This document shows, piece by piece, positions 1 to 8,763 of a stretch of DNA of 64,000 nt. Made by a program: the position numbers and the translations under genes. The notes below the pieces were generated by a model. The model worked only from the letters and a program-made list of their open reading frames with translations. It was not told the DNA's origin and did no database searches. This DNA is from Proteobacteria bacterium DTSAM18 (GTDB lineage: Bacteria; Myxococcota_A; UBA796; GCA-2862545). Location: contig JARACJ010000013.1 of the NCBI GenBank assembly GCA_028767165.1, forward strand, positions 62,001 through 126,000, read 5' to 3'. The stretch's first letter is position 1. Every line of letters begins with the position of its first letter.

Positions 1-4
1 GGCC

Positions 5-709
5 ATGGGCGCGATCGCCCCGGGCAACGTGGCGGATCTGATGGCCCTGTCCGAGGCCGAGGATGCGCCGGCAGCGCTCAAGGCGCCGCTCCGCCGCTTC
101 ACCCAGCGTGTGCAGGTCGAGCTCGGCGACCTTCCCGGTGGCAACCCGGTGGTGGAGTTCCTCAAGGGCCTGCGCGCGCACGGTCTCGAGAACACCCCCA
201 TGAGCCTGCGGGATCTCCTCGCGGCCGAGGCAGAGCGCCACAGTCGCAGCCCCGGCGACAGGGCCGCCATCCAGTCCTTCCTCGACGACGTGGCTGAAGT
301 CCATCCGGTGTCCTTCACCGTGGGTTCCGAGGGCAGCAGCCCCCGCGTGCAGGTCGTGGCCACCCGAGAGCGCACCAGCCCCTCCAGCCCGCGCACGCGC
401 CGTGCGGCCGGCACCGGCAGCAGCCGGGCCTCCACGGGAAGCACGGCCCGCAAGAAGACCACCTCCACGAAGACCGTCGACCCCGAGCGTCAGGCCTGGG
501 TCCGCGACACCTGCCTCGAGCGCCTCGCGGCCACCAAGGGCCCCGGCCTGCGCGAGACCGTCCTCATCGCCGGCATCAAGCACCGCGCCCGCGAGCGGTA
601 CCCCAAGCTCGACGCCACGGAGGTCAGGTCCGCCCTGAAGGAACTGGCGAACATGGGCCAGGCCGAGGTCTCCGCGGGCCGCTGGCGCTTCAAGGGCCGT
701 GGCTGGTGA
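5..709 (+). CDS. Hypothetical basic protein with Ser/Thr/Arg-rich linker, possibly 5'-truncated
   Basis: I do not recognise this 234-residue protein. The first ~110 residues look like a compact helical domain. A low-complexity linker of Ser, Thr, Arg and Lys follows (about residues 120-158). A C-terminal domain (about 160-234) is rich in Arg and Lys and ends in a beta-rich GRWRFKGRGW tail, which would fit a winged-helix-like nucleic acid binder, but that is only an impression. The first ATG lies four bases from the window edge with no visible ribosome site, so the real start may be upstream. A strong hairpin lies just after the stop, followed by the tRNA gene. Confidence 0.6.
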   Translation: MGAIAPGNVADLMALSEAEDAPAALKAPLRRFTQRVQVELGDLPGGNPVVEFLKGLRAHGLENTPMSLRDLLAAEAERHSRSPGDRAAIQSFLDDVAEVHPVSFTVGSEGSSPRVQVVATRERTSPSSPRTRRAAGTGSSRASTGSTARKKTTSTKTVDPERQAWVRDTCLERLAATKGPGLRETVLIAGIKHRARERYPKLDATEVRSALKELANMGQAEVSAGRWRFKGRGW

Positions 710-719
710 GCCTTGCCCA

Positions 720-746
720 GGCCCCTTCTGCGCGGTAGAAGGGGCC
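720..746 (+). terminator. Hairpin terminator after the first gene
   Basis: A 10-bp perfect stem (720-729 with 737-746, GGCCCCTTCT arm) closes a 7-base loop 10 bases after the stop codon of the first gene and 12 bases before the tRNA. No T tract follows, so intrinsic termination is uncertain. It could also mark a processing boundary for the tRNA transcript. Confidence 0.55.
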
Positions 747-758
747 AGCCAACCCTGT

Positions 759-839
759 GGGGGTGTGGCGGAATGGTAGACGCGTTCGATTCAAAATCGA
801 ATATCTTCGGATGTGCGAGTTCGAGTCTCGCCACCCCTA
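759..839 (+). tRNA. tRNA-Leu(CAA)
   Basis: The sequence folds as a class II (long variable arm) tRNA. The acceptor stem is 759-765 with 832-838 (first pair G-T), the anticodon stem TTCGA/TCGAA is 785-789 with 797-801, and the loop TTCAAAA places anticodon CAA at 792-794. The variable arm is at 802-814. The T arm is GCGAG/CTCGC with loop TTCGAGT. The discriminator is A at 839. The CCA tail is not encoded and must be added after transcription. It reads UUG leucine codons. Confidence 0.95.
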
Positions 840-847
840 CATCATGA

Positions 848-874
848 AGCTCCGACTGCAAGGTCGGGGCTTTT
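848..874 (+). terminator. Rho-independent-type terminator after tRNA-Leu
   Basis: A 9-bp stem (848-856 with 863-871, one T-G pair) with a 6-base loop is followed by a short run of T. It lies eight bases after the tRNA, as expected for a tRNA transcription terminator. Confidence 0.75.
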
Positions 875-976
875 GTGGTCTTGGGTACGGCTCCCCCCGG
901 TGTGTCGGGGCGACTCCACCCTGTCCTGGGCACAGCGCCGTGTCGAACGGTGGGGCAGGCCACTGCGGGAGGAACC

Positions 977-1411
977 ATGACCATCTTCGAAGCCCTGCGT
1001 GAGGACCACGACAAACAACGAACCCTGGTGGACCTTCTCATCAAGACCCAGGGCGACAGTCAGGGCCGTGCCGAGCTGTTCGAGCGCCTGCGGTCTTCAC
1101 TCCAGCGCCATGCAAGGGCCGAGGAGCGCTTCTTCTACGTGCCGCTGATGAAGCACGACCTCACACAGCAGACGTCACGCCACAGCGTGGCCGAGCACCA
1201 TGAACTCGACGAGCTGTTGGACAAGCTCGAGCAGACCGATCCGAGCTCGTCGGGCTGGCTCATCACCGCCAAGGAGCTGCGGGAGCGCCTGCTGCATCAC
1301 CTGGATGAAGAAGAGCACGAGGTCTTCCAGATGGCCGGCAAGGTGCTGTCCGAGACCGACAAGTCCCAGCTCGCTGGAGACTACCGCAAGCTGATGGGGG
1401 AGGGGGGCTGA
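977..1411 (+). CDS. Hemerythrin HHE domain protein
   Basis: A 144-residue protein spanning a single hemerythrin-like four-helix bundle. The iron-ligand pattern is visible: His11 in the first helix, HxxxE at 45-49, His74/His75 with nearby Glu in the third helix and HH...E..H at 107-114. Family members bind a di-iron centre and carry or sense O2, NO or iron, but the role here cannot be read from sequence. The start at 977 is chosen because GGGAGGA lies six bases upstream. An in-frame extension back to 875 would overlap the terminator after the tRNA and shows no hemerythrin similarity. It is a single-gene unit followed by a repeat element. Confidence 0.85.
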   Translation: MTIFEALREDHDKQRTLVDLLIKTQGDSQGRAELFERLRSSLQRHARAEERFFYVPLMKHDLTQQTSRHSVAEHHELDELLDKLEQTDPSSSGWLITAKELRERLLHHLDEEEHEVFQMAGKVLSETDKSQLAGDYRKLMGEGG

Positions 1412-1455
1412 AGCGGGCGTGGAACGATGGAGGTCGGTTCGTCGAGGGCGGGGCG

Positions 1456-1785
1456 TTTCTCACCACGTAGCCACCGAGATCACACGGAGGGGCACGGAGA
1501 TGGAGTGTTGGGCCGGCACGGCAGGGGCTGCCCGCGAAGGGAGCTCCTTGATCCAGCGTCTGGGAGATCATGAGGAACCCCAGATGTCGCCGAACGGTGG
1601 AGGCGTCACCCTTCCCAGAACAGTCCACCTGTCAGACCCATCTCTGGTGGCTCGGGATCTCAGGAAACTCTGGACCAGACGGATCCCTCCACGCGCCGCC
1701 ACGGAAGGCGCTTCAGCCCACGGACCCCACAGGGCCCGACCTCCGTGGTCCTCCGTGTGAACTCGCTGCCTCCGTGGTGAAAGAG
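1456..1785. repeat. CACGGAG-unit inverted-arm repeat element, copy A
   Basis: This fills most of the 408-base gap between two convergent genes. The left arm (1456-1500) contains spaced variants of CACGGAG, including CACACGGAGGGGCACGGAG. The right arm (1740-1785) is its approximate inverted complement, ending in CCTCCGTGGTG. The reverse complement of the right arm aligns with the left arm over about 45 bases with few mismatches. The roughly 240 bases between the arms show no gene. Copies B (30914) and C (35851) share the arm sequence. Both neighbouring stop codons lie within 45 bases of an arm. Confidence 0.8.
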
Positions 1786-1819
1786 CGAGCCGGAACCCCA
1801 GACTCGCCTTTCCAGCCGA

Positions 1820-2710
1820 CTACCGCCCGCTGGCGTACGCCCCGCCATCTTCCGGCTCGAAGCCCTCGGGGCCCAACCGGTAGCGGTCGACTCCGATGAG
1901 CTTGCCGTCTTCGACGCTGTAGACGTTGAAGCAGGCGGCCCGATCCTTCTTGGGCATGTAGGCGTATCCGCCGGAGCCGGGGTTGAAGGTGGGGATGGTG
2001 TGGCCGTCGTCGAGGAGGACCTCGCTGCGGTAGCCCTTGTGGATGTGACCGTGGATGATCATGTCCGGGCGGCGCTCGCAGGCGTTCAGCACCTTGATCA
2101 GCTCGGGTGCGTTGAGCAGTGCGTGGCCGCCGTGGGCGTAGGGACGCCCGTGCTTGCCCACCACGGGGTAGTGCAGGGCCAGGGTGACGAAGTCGTTCTC
2201 GGGGGCCTGGGAGAGCACCTGGGGCAGGTGGTCGAGCTGGACCTGGGGCACGGCGCCCACGGCGTCGAGCTTGGTGGGGCGGCAGGGGTTGAGCGACACG
2301 GCGTACACGCCGTCGTGCTCGAACACCCCGATGCCCTCGTTGCGCAGGTGCATCCAGTCGCCGAACACGGACTCCATGTTCCGCTCGCGGACCGAGGCGT
2401 GGGTGTAGGCGTCGTGGTTGCCCGGCATGATGAAGGTGGGGGTGCTGTCGAGCAGGGTGGACAGCTGCTCACGGGCCAGGGCGAACTCCTCGGGGAGTGC
2501 CTGGGCCGTGAGATCGCCCGTGAGGAAGAGCATGTCGGGAGAGAGCTCTTCCAGGGCTTCCATGAGGTGGTCCTGGGCGTGGCGCGTGAAGTGCCGCGCC
2601 CGACCGCGAACGTACAGGTTCGCACTGCCCAGCAGGCGCTTTCCGAACAGCGAGCTGATCGGCGGCCGGCAGGTCCAGTGGATGTCGGTCGCGTGTGCGA
2701 TTCGGAGCAA
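1820..2710 (-). CDS. Calcineurin-like metallophosphoesterase
   Basis: A 296-residue cytoplasmic protein with the full metallophosphoesterase motif series: DxH at residues 9-11, GD at 65-66, GNHD at 97-100 and GHIH at about 219-222. These residues bind two metal ions and act on phosphomono- or diesters. The arrangement resembles the 3',5'-cyclic-nucleotide phosphodiesterase (CpdA/Icc) branch, but the substrate cannot be assigned from sequence. It lies 13 bases downstream of minE on the same strand, so it may be the last gene of the min transcript. Its 3' end faces repeat element A. Confidence 0.85.
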   Translation of the reverse strand: MLRIAHATDIHWTCRPPISSLFGKRLLGSANLYVRGRARHFTRHAQDHLMEALEELSPDMLFLTGDLTAQALPEEFALAREQLSTLLDSTPTFIMPGNHDAYTHASVRERNMESVFGDWMHLRNEGIGVFEHDGVYAVSLNPCRPTKLDAVGAVPQVQLDHLPQVLSQAPENDFVTLALHYPVVGKHGRPYAHGGHALLNAPELIKVLNACERRPDMIIHGHIHKGYRSEVLLDDGHTIPTFNPGSGGYAYMPKKDRAACFNVYSVEDGKLIGVDRYRLGPEGFEPEDGGAYASGR

Positions 2711-2723
2711 GGCGTCCTCGGGA

Positions 2724-2999
2724 TCAGTCGCGTGTGTTGTTCACGCGGCGGACGGGAACGTTGGACACGAGTGCGATGTGACCATCACCCTTGTCCAGAC
2801 GGAACTCCACGCCCTCGGCGTCGAACTCCACATAACGCTTGATCACGTCCATGATCTCGTTCTTCATCATGTCGAGCTGGGCCGGGGTGAGGGCCACTTC
2901 GTCGTGCACGAGGAGGAACTTCAGGCGCTGCTTGGCGTCGCTCGAGGAGCCGTTGCCCTTCGAGGGCTGACCGAACATCTTGCGGATGACGTCGAGCAT
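2724..2999 (-). CDS. minE: Cell division topological specificity factor MinE
   Basis: A 91-residue protein that stimulates MinD ATPase at the membrane and drives removal of MinCD from midcell. The amphipathic N-terminus (MLDVIRKMFG), the anti-MinCD helix around LKFLLVHDEVALTP and the topological-specificity domain fit the family's normal size. The ATG at 2999 shares one base with the minD stop (TGATG), indicating translational coupling. A longer reading frame begins further upstream inside minD, but the family N-terminus supports the short start. It is the last gene in the minC-minD-minE order. Confidence 0.95.
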   Translation of the reverse strand: MLDVIRKMFGQPSKGNGSSSDAKQRLKFLLVHDEVALTPAQLDMMKNEIMDVIKRYVEFDAEGVEFRLDKGDGHIALVSNVPVRRVNNTRD

Positions 3000-3808
3000 C
3001 AGTAGGCCTCCTGGCCGCTCAGGCCCATCCACTTCTTGAAGGTGGGCCAGAAACCGGTCTTCGGGGTGAAGTCGGGGATCTCGATGTCCTCACCCTGGAT
3101 GCGGCCGGCGATGCGACGGTAGGCAGCACCGATCGGGCTGTCGTCGTCGAAGGCGATGGGCTGGCCACGGTTCGAGGAGGTGATGATCTCCTCGGAGTCG
3201 GGGACCACGCCGAGCAGGTCGATGGCGAGGATCTCGAGGATGTCCTCGCGGGACATCATGTCGCCGCGGGAGACCATGCCGGGACGGTAGCGGTTGAGGA
3301 TGAGCATGGGCTCGGGGAGCTCATGTGCCTCGACCAGGCCGACGATGCGGTCGGCGTCGCGGATGGCGGAGACCTCGGGGGTGGTGACGATGATGGCGCG
3401 GTCGGCACCTGCGATGGAGTTCTTGAAGCCCTGCTCGATGCCCGCGGGGCAGTCGATGAGGACGTAGTCGAACTCCTTCTTCAGATCTGCCACGAGGCGG
3501 CGCATGTCGTCGGGGGTGACGGCGTTCTTGTCGCGGGTCTGGGCTGCGGGGAGCAGGTACAGGCCGGGGACGCGCTTGTCCTTGATGAGCGCGACCTTGA
3601 GCTTGCACTCGCCCTCGATGACGTTCACGAGATCGAACACGATGCGGTTCTCGAGGCCCAGGATGACGTCGAGGTTGCGCAGGCCGATGTCGGCGTCGAC
3701 AACGACGACCTTGTTCCCGGCGAGCGCGAGGGAGACCGCGAGGTTGGCAGACGTGGTGGTCTTGCCGACGCCGCCCTTGCCCGAGGTGACAACGATACAT
3801 TCAGACAT
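2999..3808 (-). CDS. minD: Septum-site determining ATPase MinD
   Basis: A 269-residue ParA/MinD-family ATPase that carries MinC to the membrane and prevents division at the poles. The deviant Walker A motif KGGVGKT is at residues 11-17, with the second conserved Lys in SGKGG. The switch regions (DADIGLRNLDV, DCPAGIEQG) are intact. The C-terminal tail would carry the membrane-targeting helix (FKKWMGLSG region). It sits 15 bases after minC and overlaps minE by one base. Length is typical of bacterial MinD. Confidence 0.96.
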   Translation of the reverse strand: MSECIVVTSGKGGVGKTTTSANLAVSLALAGNKVVVVDADIGLRNLDVILGLENRIVFDLVNVIEGECKLKVALIKDKRVPGLYLLPAAQTRDKNAVTPDDMRRLVADLKKEFDYVLIDCPAGIEQGFKNSIAGADRAIIVTTPEVSAIRDADRIVGLVEAHELPEPMLILNRYRPGMVSRGDMMSREDILEILAIDLLGVVPDSEEIITSSNRGQPIAFDDDSPIGAAYRRIAGRIQGEDIEIPDFTPKTGFWPTFKKWMGLSGQEAY

Positions 3809-3823
3809 TCGACAGCCTCCTCG

Positions 3824-4783
3824 TTACCGCGGGATGCGGCCACGATAGGGTTCAATCACGATCTGATCGCCGCTGAGCACGGCGATCTCAGGAATGGCGC
3901 CACCGGAGCCTGGCTGGGCGATGGCGATCTGCTTTCCGATGCGAAGCTGGGTGGGCTTCAGCTCGAGGGCGAGGATGAACGCGTCGTCGGTGCCCTGGGC
4001 ACCCGCGTGGACCATGCCCTTGAGCTTGCCCATGACGACGACGTGGCCGGCGGCAGTGATCTGCGCGCCGGGGTTCACGTCACCGAAGATGTGGACGTTG
4101 CCGTCGAACTTGATCGACACGCCCGAGCGCAGGGTGCGCTTGAGGATCATGGTCTTGGGCTCGGAATCCGAGCCTTCGTCCTCCTCGGGGATGTCGGGCG
4201 TGGGGATCGGTCGGCGGCGCAGCGCGACCCGGGGCTCGTCGAGCTCCAGGTCGAAGCCGAGCTCGGTGGCGATGGCCGGGGCGTCCTCGTCCGTGGCTGC
4301 CTCGGAGGCGTCGTCGGCGGGGGAGAGCTCGGCGGGCGCCTCGCTGTCCTCCTCGTCGTCGTCCTCGAAGACGGCCAGGGCCTCGGCCAGACCGGGCAGC
4401 GCGAGATCGCCCTCGGGCGCGTCGGCCTCCGGGGTCTCCTCGACGGGTTCGTCGGCCAGCGGGAACAGCTTCAGCTTGAGCTCACGCTCCGCGTAGCTGT
4501 GGATCGCTTCACCCGTGACGTACAGGCCGGTGATGTCGACCTGGTATTCGTCGCGGAACAGGTGGAGCAACCGCCGGATGTCGAACAGCTGGATCGGTCG
4601 GTTTCCGAGGTGCAGACGAGCGGTACGACCGCCGAGGGCGGCCTGGTGCTCGGGCATCTGGCCGCGAATCCACTCCCGAAGGGCGCCGAAATCCATGTCA
4701 TCAGGGATCTCGACGATGTGGACGCTGCCTTCCTGGCGCACCTGGAGCGTCTGTGGGGCTTGCGCGGTGGTGGCGTCGGCCAT
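3824..4783 (-). CDS. minC: Septum-site determining protein MinC with long acidic linker
   Basis: An inhibitor of FtsZ ring assembly at the poles. The N-terminal FtsZ-binding domain (about residues 10-110) and C-terminal beta-helix MinD-binding domain (about 210-319) are recognisable. The latter carries the family pattern RSGVSIKFDGNVHIFGDVNPG and GKLKGMVHAG. They are joined by an unusually long linker of about 95 residues rich in Asp, Glu and Ala, so the protein is about 319 residues against about 230 in E. coli. Starts at 4795 (MVLPMADA) and 4843 are also open. The start at 4783 fits the spacing from an AAGGA about 12 bases upstream. It begins the minCDE operon. Confidence 0.9.
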   Translation of the reverse strand: MADATTAQAPQTLQVRQEGSVHIVEIPDDMDFGALREWIRGQMPEHQAALGGRTARLHLGNRPIQLFDIRRLLHLFRDEYQVDITGLYVTGEAIHSYAERELKLKLFPLADEPVEETPEADAPEGDLALPGLAEALAVFEDDDEEDSEAPAELSPADDASEAATDEDAPAIATELGFDLELDEPRVALRRRPIPTPDIPEEDEGSDSEPKTMILKRTLRSGVSIKFDGNVHIFGDVNPGAQITAAGHVVVMGKLKGMVHAGAQGTDDAFILALELKPTQLRIGKQIAIAQPGSGGAIPEIAVLSGDQIVIEPYRGRIPR

Positions 4784-4940
4784 GGGCAGCACCATTCCTT
4801 GAGCTTGGCATGAAGTAGGATGGATTGCTGCCCGTGTTAGCACAGGGGGCGCCAGCGCTGCAAGGTACGGTTCTTTACCGACGCTTCATTGGTACTTGCA
4901 GGGTTGGAGGTCACACCGCCCCGCAAGCGCCGATGGCTTG

Positions 4941-5198
4941 TCAGTCGTTCAGCAGGGGATCGAGCCCGCCCTTCTCGTCGAGCGCGCGCATGTCGGTGTA
5001 GCCGCCCACGTGGGTCTCGCCGACGAAGATCTGGGGCACCGTGCGCTGCCCGGTGGTCTTGAGCAGCCACATGCGCTGGTCGGGGTCGGTGGTGACGTCG
5101 ATCTCCTCGACCTCCACACCCTTGTGGTTCTTCAGGAACGCCTTCGCCGCGCGGCAGTAGGCGCAGTAGGTCGTGGTGTACATGCGAACGTGGGCCAT
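4941..5198 (-). CDS. grxC: Glutaredoxin (GrxC-like)
   Basis: An 85-residue dithiol glutaredoxin with active site CAYC near residue 12, the conserved TVPQIF loop with cis-proline, and the GGYTDM glutathione-binding segment. The family reduces protein disulfides and glutathionylated proteins using glutathione. The start is fixed by AGGAG six bases upstream of the ATG. Upstream in-frame extension to 5294 has no similarity to glutaredoxins. It is monocistronic between minC and a small lipoprotein gene on the same strand. Confidence 0.92.
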   Translation of the reverse strand: MAHVRMYTTTYCAYCRAAKAFLKNHKGVEVEEIDVTTDPDQRMWLLKTTGQRTVPQIFVGETHVGGYTDMRALDEKGGLDPLLND

Positions 5199-5333
5199 GT
5201 GATCTCCTGGCGCACCGACGTCTGGGAAGCGGGACCGCCACACGCGAAGATGCCTCCCGACGCCTGCGCTGCAAGCGGGGGAGGCAGTAAGCACCTCATC
5301 GGCCCGGTCAAGGGTGGCGAGAGGGGATGGCGA

Positions 5334-5786
5334 TCAGTAGGTCTCGGGGTAGACCAGCAGGGAGTCCCACGCCTCGTAGGCGTCGATGGCGACGAAGTCC
5401 ACGCTGTACCAGGGATACCAGCAGTCGATGTAGACGCTCGACGCCATGTACTCGACACTCCACAGGTACGGATCCTCGGTGGGCACCAGCTCGAAGGACT
5501 CGATCAGCTCGCCGGTGATGTCGTCGTAGACATCGGCCCACATCTCGACGATGTCGTAGGGTCCGTCGGCGTCGTCCGCGGTGGCATCGAAGTACCACAC
5601 GTCATCCTGCAAGCGCCGGTCCCAGAAGCAGCCGGCCTGCGCGTCGAGCATCTGTGGCGCTGCATTGTAGTCGATGACGACATCCGGGCCGGGGTCGTAG
5701 TAGTCGCCGGAAGGAGTACTGTCGGTGTAGATGAGGCAGGCGGGGAGCATCGCGACGAGGGCGGTGAGGGCGAGCAGCTTGTTCAT
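5334..5786 (-). CDS. Small acidic lipoprotein of unknown function
   Basis: A predicted lipoprotein of 150 residues. A short signal peptide (MNKLLALTALVAMLPAC) ends in the lipobox LPAC with Cys17 as the lipidation site. The mature part is rich in Asp, Tyr and Trp, with two further Cys residues that could pair. It has no recognisable domain. The Asp and aromatic content fits an extracytoplasmic beta-rich domain. The start at 5786 is preferred over an in-frame ATG five codons upstream because it begins a standard signal peptide. Function is unknown. Confidence 0.75.
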   Translation of the reverse strand: MNKLLALTALVAMLPACLIYTDSTPSGDYYDPGPDVVIDYNAAPQMLDAQAGCFWDRRLQDDVWYFDATADDADGPYDIVEMWADVYDDITGELIESFELVPTEDPYLWSVEYMASSVYIDCWYPWYSVDFVAIDAYEAWDSLLVYPETY

Positions 5787-5880
5787 GGTGGCCTCCAGCA
5801 CTTCCTTGGTGGTTGTGCCGTGCTAGACGGGGGCAACGCCGAGGTATTCGACGGCAAGGAAATATTTGTGGGGAGGCGCA

Positions 5881-7035
5881 ATGCCGGTGGAGACGATCAA
5901 GGTGCCGGACAACGCAGTGATGCCGGTCAAGCGTGGCCATCCCTGGCTGTTCCGCGACATCCCCGTGCAGTCCGAGGCGGGCAACCCGTGCATCCTGGTC
6001 GACAAGATGGGCGAGCAGATCGGCTGGGGCGTCACCGACGTGGGTGAGATCCGGGTCCGGGTGCTCGACAACAAGGTGCCACGCTCGCTCGACGTGCCCC
6101 GTCTCCTCAAGGATCGCATCCGGCGTGCGGAGGAGCTGCGCACCCGCTTCTTCCTCGACGGCACCAACTGCTACCGGGTGGTCAACGGCGAAGGCGACGG
6201 CATTCCCGGCCTCATCATCGACCGGTACGACTGGGTGTGTGTCGTGCGCATCTACGCGGCGGCCTGGGTGCGCTACCTGGACGACATCGTGGAGGCCATC
6301 GAGAAGTTCGGCTGGGTGGGCTCCATCGTCCGCAAGCTCGGCGTGGAGCGGGTCGACGGCAGCAAGGGCCTCGAGCACCTGTCGATGGCCGAGGCCCCCG
6401 AGACGGTCGTGGTCACCGAGCGGCAGATGAAGCTGCTGGTGCAGCCCGGCAAGGGCCAGAAGACCGGCATGTTCATCGACCAGCGCGAGCACCGGGATCT
6501 GGTGCGCCAGTGGTCGGCCGGCCGCATGGTGGAGAACCTGTTCAGCTACCACGGAGGCTTCTCCGTGGCGGCCGCCCTCGGCGGGGCCGCGCGGGTCGTC
6601 AGCGTCGACATCGCGCCACAGGCCATCGAGGATGCCAAGGAGAACTTCCGGCTCAACGGCCTCGACCCCGACCACCATGGCTTCGTGGTGGCCGACTGCT
6701 TCGCCTACCGCCCCAAGGGCAAGGTCGACATGCTCATCGTCGATCCGCCGTCGCTCGCGAAGGGCGCACGCTCCGCCGGTGCGGCCCGCAACGCCTACCG
6801 CAAGCTGCACAGGAACCTGGCCGACCACGTGTCCCGGGACGGCCTGATGGCCTCCGCGAGCTGCACCGCCCGCATGACCTTCGCCGACTGGACCCGTGCG
6901 GTGGAGGAGGGGCTCGTCACGGCCGGTCTGTGGAGCTGGCTGTGGACCAGCCAGGCGCCCGTCGATCACCCGACGGCGATGTGGCATCCCGAGGGCCGGT
7001 ACCTGAAGTTCGGCCTTCTGCGTCGACGCACTTGA
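5881..7035 (+). CDS. Class I SAM-dependent rRNA methyltransferase, RlmI-like
   Basis: A 384-residue protein of the RlmI/RlmK-type family, which makes 5-methylcytosine in 23S rRNA. It has an N-terminal PUA-like RNA-binding region (about residues 1-75, HPWLFRDI), a central RFFLDGTNCYRVVNGEGDG segment typical of the family, and a C-terminal Rossmann methyltransferase with NLFSYHGGFSVAAA as SAM-binding motif and DPPSLAK as motif IV. The family's catalytic Cys may be the one in SASCTARM. The start at 5881 follows GGGGAGG at the right spacing. Its target base is inferred from the family only. Confidence 0.85.
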   Translation: MPVETIKVPDNAVMPVKRGHPWLFRDIPVQSEAGNPCILVDKMGEQIGWGVTDVGEIRVRVLDNKVPRSLDVPRLLKDRIRRAEELRTRFFLDGTNCYRVVNGEGDGIPGLIIDRYDWVCVVRIYAAAWVRYLDDIVEAIEKFGWVGSIVRKLGVERVDGSKGLEHLSMAEAPETVVVTERQMKLLVQPGKGQKTGMFIDQREHRDLVRQWSAGRMVENLFSYHGGFSVAAALGGAARVVSVDIAPQAIEDAKENFRLNGLDPDHHGFVVADCFAYRPKGKVDMLIVDPPSLAKGARSAGAARNAYRKLHRNLADHVSRDGLMASASCTARMTFADWTRAVEEGLVTAGLWSWLWTSQAPVDHPTAMWHPEGRYLKFGLLRRRT

Positions 7036-7236
7036 GGGGTCCTTGACGGGGAACGGCGCTGGACGTAAGGGTTGTACCGTTAGGCCCCTTCCGCGGGGCC
7101 CCCATCTTGTGCCGCCGGTTCGAACCGAGCGGCGCCATCCCATGAACCCATGCCTGCAGGAGGGGCAGGTTGAACGACCGATATGCTGCGTCGATCCCGC
7201 CCCGTCATGCATACCTGCAGTCGGGTGGAGTCTTCC

Positions 7237-8745
7237 GTGACAACCGAGATCATCTGCAACACGACCGGTCGCGAGACCCGGGTCGCCCTGATGGAAAACG
7301 GCCGCCTCGCCGAGCTGCACATCGATCGTGGAGACGATCGCGGCTTCGTGGGCAACATCTACCTGGGCAAGGTCGTCCGCGTCCTTCCCGGTATGCAGGC
7401 CGCCTTCGTTGACGTCGGCATGGAGCGCGCCGCGTTCCTGTATGTCGGCGACATCTACCCCGAGATCCTCGGCCTGAACGAGTCCGGCGACGCGGTGAAG
7501 ACCCGCCCCGCGGTCAGCCGTGGCTCCGGTCGCTCCGGTCAGCCGCCCATCCAGGATCTGATCAAGGAGGGGCAGGAGCTCGTCGTGCAGGTGGCGAAGG
7601 ATCCCATCGGCACCAAGGGCGCCCGCCTCACCACGCACATCGCGCTGCCGGGCCGGTACCTCGTGTACATGCCCACGGTCGAGCACGTCGGCATCAGCCG
7701 CCGCATCGACAAGGAGAAGGAGCGCCGCCGTCTGCGTGAGTTCGTCGAGAAGAACCGCCCCGCCGGTGCGGGCTTCATCGTGCGCACCGTCTGCGAGGGC
7801 AAGTCCACCGACGCCCTCATGGCCGACATGCAGTACCTCACGAAGACCTGGGCCCGCATCTCGGAGTCGGCGAAGTCCGGCAAGGCCCCCACGCTGCTGC
7901 ACTCCGAGCAGGGCCTCGTGCTGCGCTCGGTGCGCGATCTGTTCGACGAGAACGTCGACCGCATGGTCCTCGACGACAAAGTCACGTTCGACCAGGTCAA
8001 GACCTTCATGGCCGACCTGATGCCCGACCTCAAGCGCCGGGTGCACCTGTACAAGGGTGCCGAGCCGGTGTTCGACACCTACGGCGTCGAGGCCGCGCTG
8101 CAGCGCTCCCTGGGCCGCAAGGTGTGGCTCAAGTCCGGCGGCTACCTGGTCATCGACCAGACCGAAGCCTTGATGGCCATCGACGTCAACTCGGGCAAGT
8201 TCGTGGGCAGCTCCTCGCTGGAGGAGACCACCCTGCGGATCAACCTCGAGGCCGTGGACGCGGTGGTGGATCAGCTCCGCCTGCGCAACATGGGCGGCAT
8301 CATCATCATCGACTTCATCGACATGGAGCGGGAGTCGAGCCGCGACAAGGTGTTCCGCGCCCTCGACGAGGCGCTCAAGCGCGACCGCGCTCGCACCAAC
8401 GTGCTCCGCATCAGCGATCTCGGCCTGGTCGAGATGACCCGCAAGCGCGTGCAGGAGGGCCTCGACCGCTACCTGCACGAGGAGTGCCCCACCTGCGGAG
8501 GCTCCGGCCACGTGCGGTCCCGGTCCACCATCTGCTTCGAGATCCTGCGGGAGGCCAAGCGCGTCCTCGCACGGAACGACGACTCCGCGACGGTGCATGT
8601 CAACTGCTCTCCCGGAGTGGCCGACATGCTGTACAGCACCCACTACGACGATCTGCTCGGCGTGGAGGAGCACCTCGGGCACCGCATCACCGTGCGTCCG
8701 CTCGGGCACTTCCACCCGGAGCAGTACGAGGTGTACGTCCGGTAG
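7237..8745 (+). CDS. rng: Ribonuclease G/E family endoribonuclease
   Basis: A 502-residue enzyme that cleaves single-stranded RNA in rRNA maturation and mRNA decay. It has an S1 RNA-binding region with the RGFVGNIYLGKV signature near the N-terminus, the DNase I-like catalytic domain with Mg-binding DVNSGKF and IIIIDFIDM, and the Zn-link CPTCGG that holds dimers together. It lacks the long scaffold tail of RNase E, so RNase G (or a short RNase E/G) is the better name. The GTG start at 7237 is supported by GGTGGAG upstream. It is the first gene of a plus-strand run. Confidence 0.93.
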   Translation: MTTEIICNTTGRETRVALMENGRLAELHIDRGDDRGFVGNIYLGKVVRVLPGMQAAFVDVGMERAAFLYVGDIYPEILGLNESGDAVKTRPAVSRGSGRSGQPPIQDLIKEGQELVVQVAKDPIGTKGARLTTHIALPGRYLVYMPTVEHVGISRRIDKEKERRRLREFVEKNRPAGAGFIVRTVCEGKSTDALMADMQYLTKTWARISESAKSGKAPTLLHSEQGLVLRSVRDLFDENVDRMVLDDKVTFDQVKTFMADLMPDLKRRVHLYKGAEPVFDTYGVEAALQRSLGRKVWLKSGGYLVIDQTEALMAIDVNSGKFVGSSSLEETTLRINLEAVDAVVDQLRLRNMGGIIIIDFIDMERESSRDKVFRALDEALKRDRARTNVLRISDLGLVEMTRKRVQEGLDRYLHEECPTCGGSGHVRSRSTICFEILREAKRVLARNDDSATVHVNCSPGVADMLYSTHYDDLLGVEEHLGHRITVRPLGHFHPEQYEVYVR

Positions 8746-8763
8746 CCCGTTTCAGGAGGCCCC

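Noticed and set aside
1456-1785. CACGGAG repeats as a CRISPR array
   Set aside because: Units are 7-12 bases with irregular spacing, arms are inverted and there are no equal-length unique spacers or cas genes.
7083-7100. GGCCCC/GGGGCC hairpin as terminator of the RlmI-like gene
   Set aside because: The stem is only 6 bp, lies about 50 bases after the stop and has no T tract. In such GC-rich DNA short stems of this kind are expected by chance.
5602-8715. Very long open frame of over 1000 codons on the minus strand
   Set aside because: It lies antisense to the RlmI-like and RNase G genes, is rich in His, Val and Gly without any domain, and arises from the G/C third-position bias. The plus-strand genes have clear family motifs.
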